Origin: Pseudoalteromonas nigrifaciens
Lineage (GTDB): Bacteria; Pseudomonadota; Gammaproteobacteria; Enterobacterales; Alteromonadaceae
Assembly: GCF_002221505.1 (NCBI RefSeq)
Contig: NZ_CP011036.1
Coordinates: forward strand, 3,224,001-3,288,000
DNA: 64,000 bases
Direction: 5' to 3'
Below the pieces are notes generated by a model. It ran no database searches, was not told the DNA's origin, and saw only the letters and a program-made list of their open reading frames with translations. This document shows positions 39,932 through 48,868 of the stretch, piece after piece. A program made the translations under genes and the position numbers. Numbering within the stretch: the first letter of the stretch is position 1; each line of letters starts with the position of its first letter.

Positions 39932-40792
39932 ATGATCCACAGTATGACTGCTTACGCGCGTCGCGAAATAAAAGGCGATTGGGGCACCGGCACTTGGGAA
40001 GTTCGTTCAGTGAACCAGCGCTACCTTGAAACATTTATTCGTGCCCCAGAGCAATTTCGTGGCATGGAGCCAGTAATTCGTGAGCGCTTACGTAAACATT
40101 TACAACGCGGTAAAGTTGAAGTTTTCTTAAAGTTTGTAGCAAACCCTGCGCATGTTGGCGAGCTGTCAATAAATGAAGCACTTGCAGAGCAGCTAATAAA
40201 TAGTGCTAAGTGGGTACAACAACACAGTGATGGTGACATTAACCCAGTTGATATACTACGCTGGCCTGGTGTTATGGAAGCACAAGAGCTTGATATGGAT
40301 AGTGTAAATACTGCTCTTATTGCAGGCTTTGACCAAGTAGTAGAAGATTTTAAATCTGCACGTGGTGATGAAGGTGAAAACCTACAAGAGATGATAGCTA
40401 CTCGCCTTGAAGCTATTTTAGAGCAAGTAGCTATTGTAGAAACGCACATGCCTGAAATTGCCAAATGGCAGCGCGAAAAGTTAGCGCAAAAACTCGAAGA
40501 TTTAACGGCTAATATTGACGAATCACGCCTTGAACAAGAGCTTATTTATTTAGCTCAAAAGCAAGATGTGGCTGAAGAATTAGATCGCTTAAAGTCGCAT
40601 GTTAAAGAAACCAAAAAAATTCTTACAAAAGGCGGGGCATGTGGTCGTCGTTTAGACTTTATGATGCAAGAGTTTAACCGCGAAGCAAACACATTAGCAT
40701 CTAAGTCTATCAATAGTGACATTACTACTGCCGCTGTAGAGCTAAAAGTGCTGATTGAGCAAATGCGTGAGCAGATCCAAAATATTGAGTAA
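39932..40792 (+). CDS. yicC: YicC-family endoribonuclease
   Basis: 286 aa, matching E. coli YicC (287). N-terminal MIHSMTAYARREIKG and VNQRYLETF, C-terminal ETKKILTKGGACGRRLDFMMQEFNREANTLASKS as in the family. YicC is reported to be an endoribonuclease acting on small RNAs such as RyhB. I chose ATG 39932 with AGGAAAC upstream. Divergent from rph as in E. coli. A hairpin follows before gmk. Confidence 0.92.
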   Translation: MIHSMTAYARREIKGDWGTGTWEVRSVNQRYLETFIRAPEQFRGMEPVIRERLRKHLQRGKVEVFLKFVANPAHVGELSINEALAEQLINSAKWVQQHSDGDINPVDILRWPGVMEAQELDMDSVNTALIAGFDQVVEDFKSARGDEGENLQEMIATRLEAILEQVAIVETHMPEIAKWQREKLAQKLEDLTANIDESRLEQELIYLAQKQDVAEELDRLKSHVKETKKILTKGGACGRRLDFMMQEFNREANTLASKSINSDITTAAVELKVLIEQMREQIQNIE

Positions 40793-40857
40793 TGCTTTAA
40801 TGTTCAAGCCTTAAAATTGAGCACTAAGAGTTAATTAAAGTGCAATAGTGTTATTAA

Positions 40858-40890
40858 AGGCTTGAGTTATTTATAACTCAAGCCTATTTA
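40858..40890 (+). terminator. Terminator between yicC and gmk
   Basis: 13 bp stem AGGCTTGAGTTAT/ATAACTCAAGCCT followed by ATTTATTTT. Confidence 0.75.
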
Positions 40891-40908
40891 TTTTAGATAG
40901 AGAAAAAC

Positions 40909-41529
40909 ATGGCTCAAACTCGCGGAAACTTATTTATTTTATCGGCACCATCGGGAGCGGGTAAATCAAGCTTAATAAATGCGTTATTGAAAAAGCATAC
41001 GGATATGAAGGTATCTGTATCACACACGACTCGCGCTAAACGACCTGGTGAAGAGAATGGTGTACATTACCATTTTGTATCAACCGATGAGTTTAAAGCA
41101 CTCATAACTAAAGATGACTTTTTTGAATGGGCGCAAGTGTTTGATAACTACTATGGCACATCAAAACAAGCTATTGAGTCGCAACTAGATGCTGGTATTG
41201 ACGTGTTTTTAGATATTGATTGGCAGGGCGCGCAGCAAGTGCGTAAAATTATGCCTAGTGTACAAACTATTTTTATTTTACCGCCTTCAAAAGCAGAACT
41301 AGAGCAACGCTTGAATAACCGTGGCCAAGACTCGCAAGAAATTATTGCTGGGCGTATGGCACAAGCGCAATCAGAAACGTCACATTACAACGAATACGAC
41401 TTTGTAATTGTTAATGATGACTTTGATACTGCACTAACCGACATAGAAACAATTGTTATGGCGCAGCGTTTAACATTAAAAATGCAAAGCGTTCGTCATC
41501 AAAGTTTACTAAATAGCTTACTTAAATAA
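40909..41529 (+). CDS. gmk: Guanylate kinase
   Basis: Phosphorylates GMP to GDP. P-loop [12 protein letters not shown] near residue 11, GMP-binding [20 protein letters not shown], lid region [17 protein letters not shown]. 206 aa is normal. First of the gmk-rpoZ-spoT group as in E. coli. Confidence 0.97.
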   Translation: MAQTRGNLFILSAPSGAGKSSLINALLKKHTDMKVSVSHTTRAKRPGEENGVHYHFVSTDEFKALITKDDFFEWAQVFDNYYGTSKQAIESQLDAGIDVFLDIDWQGAQQVRKIMPSVQTIFILPPSKAELEQRLNNRGQDSQEIIAGRMAQAQSETSHYNEYDFVIVNDDFDTALTDIETIVMAQRLTLKMQSVRHQSLLNSLLK

Positions 41530-41654
41530 TGTAAGCTTTGCTTATATTGCTATTAAGCAAGTAAAACAGATAAAAATTAACCACTGGCTATTGGCGAAAC
41601 AGGCTGCTTGCAGTAAACTACGCCTTTGCTTTTAAATTATTTTGGAGTGCTGAG

Positions 41655-41930
41655 ATGGCCCGCGTAACAGTTGAAGATGCAGTAGATGCAATTGGTAATC
41701 GTTTTGACTTAATTTTAGTTGCGGCCCGTCGTGCCCGTCAAATTGCTGTTGGTGGTAAAAGACCACTAGTAGACCCTGAAAACGATAAGCCTACGGTAAT
41801 TGCTTTACGTGAAATTGAATTAGGTTTGGTAGATAGCTCATCAATGGACGTTATTGATCGTGAAGAGCAACAACATCAAGAAGCAGCTGAATTAGCTGCT
41901 GTTGCTGCTATTGTTGGTGGCAACCAATAA
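41655..41930 (+). CDS. rpoZ: RNA polymerase omega subunit
   Basis: 91 aa beginning [29 protein letters not shown], the conserved omega core that clamps the beta-prime C-terminus and forms part of ppGpp binding site 1. TTGGAGTGCTGAG lies before the ATG. Between gmk and spoT. Confidence 0.97.
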   Translation: MARVTVEDAVDAIGNRFDLILVAARRARQIAVGGKRPLVDPENDKPTVIALREIELGLVDSSSMDVIDREEQQHQEAAELAAVAAIVGGNQ

Positions 41931-42058
41931 TCAACCTCCCGGTCTGATTTTAGCCAGCGGCGCAGTATTTCTTCACTAGCCGTTGGCAATCCTGTCTTTT
42001 CATCGTATATTCTTAACTTACCGTTTCCTATTTGCTTCACAAGAACATTGGAGTGTGA

Positions 42059-44167
42059 ATGTATCTTTTTGAAGGTCTTAAAAAGAAAATCTCAGAATAC
42101 TTGCCAGCCGCCGACGTTGAGCTGGTGCAAAAAGCCTATGTGGTAGCCCGAGAGGCCCATGAAGGACAAACTCGTTCAAGTGGCGAGCCCTACATAACTC
42201 ATCCTGTTGAAGTAAGCCAAATTCTTGCAAGTATGCATCTTGACCATGAAACACTTATGGCTGCGTTGATGCATGATGTTATTGAAGATACTAATTTTAG
42301 CCAGCAAGACTTAGCTGAAATTTTTGGTGATACTGTTGCTGAATTAGTTGAAGGGGTAAGTAAGCTCGATAAACTTAGCTTTAAAGATAAAAAAGAATTC
42401 CAAGCTGAGAATTACCGCAAAATGATTATGGCAATGACCCAAGATATTCGGGTTATTTTAATCAAGCTTGCCGATCGTACGCACAATATGCGCACATTAG
42501 GCTCACTACGCCCTGATAAGCGCCGCCGTATTGCCCGCGAAACATTAGAAATTTATGCGCCAATAGCCAATCGTTTAGGTATTCATGATATTAAAAATGA
42601 GCTAGAAGACTTAGGTTTTCAGGCTTTATATCCGATGCGTCATCGTGCACTTAAATCTGAAGTAGCTAAAGCACGAGGTAATCGCAAGGAAGTTATTTCT
42701 AACATTCAAAACGAAATAGAAATGCGTCTTGAGCAATCAGGAATAAAGGCAACTGTGTCTGGCCGCGAAAAGCATATTTATAGCATTTATAAAAAAATGC
42801 TTAATAAAGAGCTGCTATTTAATGAAGTAATGGATATTTATGCGTTTAGAATCGCGGTTGAATCTATGGATATCTGTTATCGCGTTTTAGGCGTAGCGCA
42901 TAATTTATATAAACCAATTGAAACACGCTTTAAAGATTATATTGCCGTGCCAAAAACAAATGGCTACCAGTCTTTACATACCTCTTTGGTGGGTCCGCAT
43001 GGGATTCCGGTTGAAATTCAGATCCGTACCCATGACATGGATCATATGGCAGATAAAGGGGTCGCTGCACATTGGATGTATAAAAAAGCAAATGATGGTG
43101 GCGCTGGAAGTACTGCACAGCAACGTGCACGCCAATGGATGCAAAGCCTGTTAGAGTTACAGCAAAGCGCTGGCTCGTCGTTTGAGTTTGTTGAAAATGT
43201 AAAAACTGAATTATTCCCTGAAGAAATTTACGTATTTACACCTGATGGTCGTATTATTGAGCTACCTATGGGCGCAACAGCGGTTGATTTTGCTTATGCG
43301 GTGCATACTGACGTGGGCCACACTTGTGTTGGCGCACGTGTTAATCGCAAACCTTACCCGTTGAGTAAACCAATTGATACAGGGCAAACGATAGAAATAA
43401 TTACCAGCTCTGGCGCTCACCCTAATGCAACTTGGCTAAACTTTATTGTTACAGGTAAAGCGCGCTTAGGGGTTCGTAATTACCTTAAAAGCCAGCATCA
43501 CGAAGAAGCACTCCTTTTAGGCCGACGTTTACTCGATTCTGCATTGGGTGAAAGTAAGCTCGACAGTATTGCCCAAGAAAATATCGACAGAGTACTTAAA
43601 GAGCATGAGCTCACTACAGTACAAGCGTTATTAGTTGAGATTGGTTCTGGAAATTTAATGAGTATGCTAATTGCAAAACGTTTATTGCAAAACGAGGATG
43701 GTGATGTAGCCAATATTGCCAAGCAAGCTAAGGCAACCATTATTGGTACTGAAGGCATGCTGGTTAACTATTCTAAATGCTGCCGCCCTGTTCCTGGTGA
43801 TGCTATTACTGCACACATCAGCCAAGGTAAAGGACTAACAGTTCATCGCCAAGAATGTAAAAACATTCGTGGGTGGGAAAATGATCGCTCTAAATACTTA
43901 GTGGTTAAATGGGATGACAACCCTGAAAAAGAATATATTGCGGCTTTACGTGTTGAAATTATTAACCACCAAGGTGCACTCGCTAAGTTAACTAATGTGG
44001 TTGCGACAACACAAGCTAATATTGTAGAAATTGCCACCGATGAAAAAGAAAGTAATTTATACGTGATAGATTTAGGGATTACCGTTAAAAACCGTATCCA
44101 TGTTGCTAATATTATGCGTCGCATTCGTGTGATGCCTGATGTGCAAAAGGTCTATCGTAAAAAGTAA
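42059..44167 (+). CDS. spoT: Bifunctional (p)ppGpp synthetase/hydrolase SpoT
   Basis: 702 aa, equal to E. coli SpoT. The N-terminal HD hydrolase domain shows THPVEVSQIL and the metal pair in MHDVIEDT (about residue 72). Next come the synthetase region (KEVISNIQ to YKPIETRFKDYIAVPKTNGYQSLHTSL), a TGS domain (EIYVFTPDGRIIELPMGATAVDFAYAVH, about 385-445), the conserved cysteine pair NYSKCCRPVPGD, and a C-terminal ACT domain. It sets the ppGpp level in starvation. Followed 12 bp later by ridA. Confidence 0.96.
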   Translation: MYLFEGLKKKISEYLPAADVELVQKAYVVAREAHEGQTRSSGEPYITHPVEVSQILASMHLDHETLMAALMHDVIEDTNFSQQDLAEIFGDTVAELVEGVSKLDKLSFKDKKEFQAENYRKMIMAMTQDIRVILIKLADRTHNMRTLGSLRPDKRRRIARETLEIYAPIANRLGIHDIKNELEDLGFQALYPMRHRALKSEVAKARGNRKEVISNIQNEIEMRLEQSGIKATVSGREKHIYSIYKKMLNKELLFNEVMDIYAFRIAVESMDICYRVLGVAHNLYKPIETRFKDYIAVPKTNGYQSLHTSLVGPHGIPVEIQIRTHDMDHMADKGVAAHWMYKKANDGGAGSTAQQRARQWMQSLLELQQSAGSSFEFVENVKTELFPEEIYVFTPDGRIIELPMGATAVDFAYAVHTDVGHTCVGARVNRKPYPLSKPIDTGQTIEIITSSGAHPNATWLNFIVTGKARLGVRNYLKSQHHEEALLLGRRLLDSALGESKLDSIAQENIDRVLKEHELTTVQALLVEIGSGNLMSMLIAKRLLQNEDGDVANIAKQAKATIIGTEGMLVNYSKCCRPVPGDAITAHISQGKGLTVHRQECKNIRGWENDRSKYLVVKWDDNPEKEYIAALRVEIINHQGALAKLTNVVATTQANIVEIATDEKESNLYVIDLGITVKNRIHVANIMRRIRVMPDVQKVYRKK

Positions 44168-44179
44168 AATAGGAAACAC

Positions 44180-44572
44180 ATGAATAAAGCATTTATCTCT
44201 ACCGACAAAGCACCTGCTGCAATTGGCACTTATAGCCAAGCAGTTAAAGTAGGCACTGCTGTTTATTTATCTGGTCAAATACCCTTAGTACCTGAGACGA
44301 TGGAAGTCATATCAGAAGACTTTGCGCAGCAAACACACCAAGTATTTAAAAATATTGCTGCGGTATGTGAAGAAGCAGGTGGTCAAATTCAAGACTTAGT
44401 AAAAGTGAATATTTACCTTACCGACTTATCTAACTTTGCAATAGTTAACGAAGTAATGAGCCAATACTTTAAAAAACCATACCCTGCCCGTGCAGCTATT
44501 GGTGTAAGAGCTTTACCTAAAAATGTACAAGTTGAAATTGATGGAATTATGGAGTTACCTTCAACTAACTAA
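44180..44572 (+). CDS. ridA: RidA-family enamine/imine deaminase
   Basis: 130-aa YjgF/YER057c/UK114 protein. It contains [24 protein letters not shown] and Arg104 in [13 protein letters not shown], the arginine needed for deamination in RidA. The role is to hydrolyse reactive 2-aminoacrylate and related enamines, such as those made by IlvA, whose gene is elsewhere in this window. AGGAAAC precedes the ATG; probably cotranscribed with spoT. A perfect terminator follows. Confidence 0.93.
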   Translation: MNKAFISTDKAPAAIGTYSQAVKVGTAVYLSGQIPLVPETMEVISEDFAQQTHQVFKNIAAVCEEAGGQIQDLVKVNIYLTDLSNFAIVNEVMSQYFKKPYPARAAIGVRALPKNVQVEIDGIMELPSTN

Positions 44573-44580
44573 TTTATTCT

Positions 44581-44612
44581 AAGAGCTATAGCCAAAGCTA
44601 TAGCTCTTATTC
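44581..44612 (+). terminator. Terminator after ridA
   Basis: Perfect 11 bp stem AGAGCTATAGC/GCTATAGCTCT with loop CAAA. The following T tract is weak (TATTCT). Confidence 0.65.
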
Positions 44613-44725
44613 TGCTACTTCCTGCGCATTATTACCCTCAATTCTTGACTCAAAAGTAAATTTCTAGCACTCTATTATTCTGTCATATAAACAAACTTAA
44701 CTTTGATAGTAAAAAGGATTAACTC

Positions 44726-46333
44726 GTGTTTAAGCTTGCTCATAATGGAAATGTATTACTTGATATCGGTAAGCACTCGCCCCCTTCAGCCGCTTTTATA
44801 ATTGAAGCACTAGAAGAGTCGAATTTTTGTGATTGTAAAATAGATTATGACTCTATAAATAACTTTTTTAAAAGTAAAAACCCTGAGCCTATCTTAGTAG
44901 TAGCAACTAAACACGATGCAATATTAAGCGTGACTATTAGTGATGACAAAATGCTCGCTATTGGCGAATTAACACTAGCTCAAGGCGGTAATGTTCTTAG
45001 TTTAGATGATGCAAAAATGCAGCTGGTAAAAGCGCGAGTAGCAAGAGGTTATAAACAAGCTTTTTTAGAAAAACTCCTGCAAAAACAATTTGAAATGCCT
45101 GCCGGAAGCTCAACTAAAGGCATTTTGGCTAAAGGCAGATTACCTATTGATGGCCAAGATACTAAATTTAATACTTTAGTAAAAACCCTTAAAGATCGTC
45201 TAAAAACACCAAAACTAAAAGATGATGGCAGTGTTGATATGCGCGACTTTGGTAAATTAGCCAGTGTAAGCCCCGGCGAAACACTTATTCGCCAGCAACC
45301 AGCCACGCCAGGTAAAGAAGGGTTTAATGTACTTGGCGACTTACTCCCAGCTAAATCAGGCGAGATACTTTCTTTAGTTTCTGGTGAAGGCACTGAAATA
45401 TCAAAATCTAACCCACTTGAACTTGTCTCTACTATTGCTGGTGTACCGGTTGAAATAAATAATGGCATGCGTGTTGATGATATTTTTACCATATCGGAAG
45501 TTACAGTAAAAAGTGGTCATATTGATTTTAATGGCAGCGTTATTGTTAGTGGCAACATTGAGCCAGGTATGCGAGTAAAGGCTAAAGGCGATATTACTAT
45601 TTTTGGTACTGTTGAGTCTGCGCAGTTAACAGCCGATGGTAACATTACCGTAAAACAAGGTATTATTGGCCATTATAAACCTGAAGATAAATCACTCTCT
45701 TGCGCGCTCAACTGTAAAGGTGACATCTATATTTCACATGCACAATATAGCTACCTTGAAGCAACTAATATACTCATTGAACGTCAAGCAAGTCACTGCT
45801 CAATAAAGGCTGTTAATTTATTGCAAGTTGGTCAAGCAGAGCTCCCCAAAGGCAGGCTCTTTGGCGGAGAAGTACTCAATGCAACAACCCTTATTGCTGG
45901 CGAAATAGGCAATGAGTCGGGTGCAAAAATGGTCATTAACTTAGCTGCATCGGGGGCCGAAATCACTGCTGATACCGATAATTGCTTTCAAGACTTAGCA
46001 AATACCGATAAACAACTTGATACCTTACAAGCCGCATTAGAAAAAGCCGATTTACTTAAGGATATAGAAAAAAAGAATATGCTTATTGGGAAAATTGGCG
46101 CGACTCAACAGCATTACTGCCAACAAGCCGAGCAGTTAGAAAAGCGCTTATCAAACCTAGAAAATAATTTACATGATTTATTGAATAATGCCAATTTAGC
46201 AGTTAACAGTGTTTTACATTCAGGTGTAGTGATACATATTTTTGATAAAGTACTCAAAACAACGCGAACTTATCCTCCGTGTAGTGTAAAGCTACAAAAT
46301 AATAAAATTGAGGTAGAATTTAAAACGCATTAA
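44726..46333 (+). CDS. DUF342/FapA-like polymer-forming protein
   Basis: 535 aa. The central part (about 180-420) is a DUF342 (FapA) beta-helix: DFGKLASVSPGETLIRQQPATPGKEGFNVLG, then stacked strands GHIDFNGSVIVSGNIEPGMRVKAKGDITIFG. A coiled coil follows (about 430-490: KQLDTLQAALEKADLLKDIEKKN). No signal peptide or membrane helix. FapA domains localise proteins at surfaces in flagellar or c-di-GMP systems, but the function here is unknown. Translation starts at GTG 44726 with AAAAAGGAT eight bases before. It separates ridA from asnA. Confidence 0.85.
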   Translation: MFKLAHNGNVLLDIGKHSPPSAAFIIEALEESNFCDCKIDYDSINNFFKSKNPEPILVVATKHDAILSVTISDDKMLAIGELTLAQGGNVLSLDDAKMQLVKARVARGYKQAFLEKLLQKQFEMPAGSSTKGILAKGRLPIDGQDTKFNTLVKTLKDRLKTPKLKDDGSVDMRDFGKLASVSPGETLIRQQPATPGKEGFNVLGDLLPAKSGEILSLVSGEGTEISKSNPLELVSTIAGVPVEINNGMRVDDIFTISEVTVKSGHIDFNGSVIVSGNIEPGMRVKAKGDITIFGTVESAQLTADGNITVKQGIIGHYKPEDKSLSCALNCKGDIYISHAQYSYLEATNILIERQASHCSIKAVNLLQVGQAELPKGRLFGGEVLNATTLIAGEIGNESGAKMVINLAASGAEITADTDNCFQDLANTDKQLDTLQAALEKADLLKDIEKKNMLIGKIGATQQHYCQQAEQLEKRLSNLENNLHDLLNNANLAVNSVLHSGVVIHIFDKVLKTTRTYPPCSVKLQNNKIEVEFKTH

Positions 46334-46334
46334 A

Positions 46335-46360
46335 AATGAGTGCTTTTGAAGCACTCATTA
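46335..46360. terminator. Hairpin between DUF342 gene and asnA
   Basis: Perfect 11 bp stem AATGAGTGCTT/AAGCACTCATT with loop TTG, right after the DUF342 stop. No T tract, so termination is uncertain. Confidence 0.45.
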
Positions 46361-46435
46361 AATCAACCTACTTAACTAAGGGGCTATTTAAATTTGTTAA
46401 ATTGCCCAAGCAGTTATGCTAATTGGCTTTATTAT

Positions 46436-47431
46436 TTATAACAAGCCATCGAATGCAGCATGAGTGTGCTGCGGCCATGCACTCACTTGTACTTGGCCAA
46501 TATGTGGTTTTTGTAATAACAACATAACAAGACGAGATTGACCAATACCGCCACCAATTGTTTGCGGAAATTTATTTTGTATTAATGCCTTATGCCAATC
46601 AAACTCTAAACGGTCTTCGTCACTCGTCATACTTAATTGTTTTTGCAACACATCTGGACTAACGCGGATCCCCATAGAAGATAGCTCAAATGCGTCTTCT
46701 AATAATGGGTTCCACACTAAAATATCACCATTTAACCCTGCGTATTTGTCACAGGTTGGCGTTGACCAGTCATCGTAGTCTGGTGCTCTTACATCATGAA
46801 TTTTACCATCACTCAATTTACCACCAATGCCAATTAAAAATACCGCCCCGTACTCTTGTGCAATCGCTTTTTCTCGTTGCTTAGCACTAAAATCTGGGTA
46901 CATTTCTCGCAGCTCTTCGCTATGTACAAATGTAATACTGCTTGGCAAAAATGGCATAATACCAAATTTATCGCTAACAAATTGTTCCGTTTTTTTAATA
47001 CCGGTATAGATTGCTTCAACTGTTTGTTTAAGTGTAGTTAGTGTGCGCTCGCTATCTTGGCAGATCACCTTTTCCCAATCCCATTGATCAACATATACTG
47101 AGTGAATAGGACTCAACGAGTCTTCATCTGGGCGTAACGCCTTCATTTGTGTATAAATGCCTTCACCATGAGAAAAGCTATGATCTCCTAATGTTTTACG
47201 TTTCCACTTTGCAAGTGAGTGCACTACTTCGTAACGGCTATCTGGAATAGCTTTTATATTTACAGCTACCGCATTTTCATGGCCACTTAAGTTGTCTTGA
47301 GTGCCATCGCCCACTCGAGCAAGTATAGGAGCTTGTACTTCTATTAATCCTAATTGCTGCTCTAGTTGCTGTGAAAAAAAATGCTTAACTTGACTTATTT
47401 GCTGCTGCTGCTGCACATAAAGTGAACTCAT
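46436..47431 (-). CDS. asnA: Aspartate-ammonia ligase (asparagine synthetase A)
   Basis: ATP-dependent amidation of aspartate to asparagine with ammonia. Class II aminoacyl-tRNA-synthetase-like fold: [45 protein letters not shown], and [15 protein letters not shown] at the C-terminus. With ATG 47431 ([11 protein letters not shown]) the length is 331 aa, against 330 in E. coli. An in-frame start at 47446 would add five residues. GAGG lies 10 bp before the chosen ATG. Divergent from asnC. Confidence 0.95.
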   Translation of the reverse strand: MSSLYVQQQQQISQVKHFFSQQLEQQLGLIEVQAPILARVGDGTQDNLSGHENAVAVNIKAIPDSRYEVVHSLAKWKRKTLGDHSFSHGEGIYTQMKALRPDEDSLSPIHSVYVDQWDWEKVICQDSERTLTTLKQTVEAIYTGIKKTEQFVSDKFGIMPFLPSSITFVHSEELREMYPDFSAKQREKAIAQEYGAVFLIGIGGKLSDGKIHDVRAPDYDDWSTPTCDKYAGLNGDILVWNPLLEDAFELSSMGIRVSPDVLQKQLSMTSDEDRLEFDWHKALIQNKFPQTIGGGIGQSRLVMLLLQKPHIGQVQVSAWPQHTHAAFDGLL

Positions 47432-47622
47432 AATAATTGGCCTCATTCCCAGTTATTGTACTTTCGTAACTCATTGCGTCTTAAATAACGCTTCAATATG
47501 GTTATCGTAACAATTTAATTATTTAATTCAATAACCCACAATAAAAATAGCTTTAACATATTAAAAGCATCAATTAAATGCTATAAAACATTAAGATTCA
47601 ACAATCAAAGAGTGTAAAGGTA

Positions 47623-48081
47623 ATGGAAAATTATCAAATCGATAATCTCGATAAACAGATTCTGCATGCATTAATGGCCAATGCACGCACACCCTACGCA
47701 GAATTAGCAAAACGTTTTAATGTGAGTGCCGGCACAATTCATGTTCGTATTGAAAAAATGAAGCAAGCGGGGATCATCACAGGAACTCAGTTAACTATCA
47801 GCACCAAGCAGTTGGGCTATGACGTGTGCTGTTTTATTGGGATTAATTTAAATAGTGCACGCGACTATCCGCAAACCTTAATTAAACTCGAAGCACTAGA
47901 GGAAGTTGTTGAAGCTTATTACACCACTGGTAACTACAGTATTTTTATCAAAGTAATGACTCGCTCAATCGATCATCTGCAAGATGTACTGATAAATAAA
48001 ATACAAGCAATTGAAGCTATTCAATCAACAGAAACTCTTATATCGCTACAAAACCCAATTAGCCGCACAGTAATGCCTTAA
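47623..48081 (+). CDS. asnC: AsnC-type Lrp/AsnC transcription regulator
   Basis: 152 aa. N-terminal winged helix (LDKQILHALMANARTPYAELAKRFNVSAGTIHVRIEKMKQAGII) and a C-terminal RAM ligand-binding domain (YDVCCFIGINLNSARDYPQ to EAYYTTGNYSIFIKVM). In E. coli AsnC senses asparagine and controls asnA. The divergent layout with a 191 bp shared intergenic region (47432-47622) suggests the same. GTAAAGG precedes the ATG. Confidence 0.93.
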   Translation: MENYQIDNLDKQILHALMANARTPYAELAKRFNVSAGTIHVRIEKMKQAGIITGTQLTISTKQLGYDVCCFIGINLNSARDYPQTLIKLEALEEVVEAYYTTGNYSIFIKVMTRSIDHLQDVLINKIQAIEAIQSTETLISLQNPISRTVMP

Positions 48082-48121
48082 CACTAAAAATCTCGTATAA
48101 TTACTGAAAAAGAGGATAATC

Positions 48122-48808
48122 ATGCAGCAAACTCGCTATCAAAGAATCGCAGACGTACTTTCGCGCCGACAAACTGACCTAACAGTGTGTTTAGAGGACG
48201 TGCATAAACACCATAACCTTTCCGCTATCGTAAGAAGTGCAGACGCCGTAGGTTGTCATCACGTGCATGCCGTATGGCCAGAAAATCAAAAATGGCTTAC
48301 TAATAATACCTCTGGTGGTAGTAAAAACTGGCTGGAAACACATTTACATAAAAATATTGACGATGCGACAACAGCTATGCGTGCTCGTAATCCCGATATA
48401 CAAATACTCGCGACTCACTTATCAACCGATGCCGTTGATTTTAGAGAAATAGACTATACTAAGCCAACCGCCATTATTGTCGGCCAAGAAAAAACAGGGA
48501 TCTCAGAGCAAGCTTTAAAACACGCTGATCAAAACATTATTATACCCATGCAAGGGATGGTTCAATCACTAAATGTATCCGTTGCAGCTGCATTAATACT
48601 CTTTGAAGCTCAACGTCAGCGCGAACTTGCAGGGCTTTATAATCGCAATATGTTGAGTGATGAAATTAAACATCCCATTTATTTTGAAGGGTGTCACCCT
48701 ATTATTGCTCGGCAATGTAAGCTAAAAAAGCTTCCCTACCCGGTACTCGATGAGCACGGTGAAATAGTGGCTGATGAACAGTTTTGGCAAGCTTTAAAAC
48801 ATGCTTGA
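48122..48808 (+). CDS. trmH: tRNA (guanosine(18)-2'-O)-methyltransferase
   Basis: 228-aa SPOUT enzyme. Knot motifs: HHNLSAIVRSADAVG (motif 1), AIIVGQEKTGIS (motif 2) and MVQSLNVSVAAALILFEA (motif 3). The C-terminal extension (HPIYFEGCHPIIARQCKLKKL) is as in enterobacterial TrmH. Methylates G18 in tRNA. AAGAGGAT lies before the ATG. Adjacent to recG as in E. coli. Confidence 0.95.
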   Translation: MQQTRYQRIADVLSRRQTDLTVCLEDVHKHHNLSAIVRSADAVGCHHVHAVWPENQKWLTNNTSGGSKNWLETHLHKNIDDATTAMRARNPDIQILATHLSTDAVDFREIDYTKPTAIIVGQEKTGISEQALKHADQNIIIPMQGMVQSLNVSVAAALILFEAQRQRELAGLYNRNMLSDEIKHPIYFEGCHPIIARQCKLKKLPYPVLDEHGEIVADEQFWQALKHA

Positions 48809-48868
48809 TGCCACGTCGCACTATAAGTACACTTAACTCACTTACAAATAATAAGATTTGAGCCCACC

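Noticed and set aside
46436-48081. Using asnA/asnC as a marker of a nearby replication origin, as in E. coli
   Set aside because: No mioC or mnmG gene and no DnaA box cluster were seen around 46-48 kb; the genes sit inside the spoT-recG cluster.
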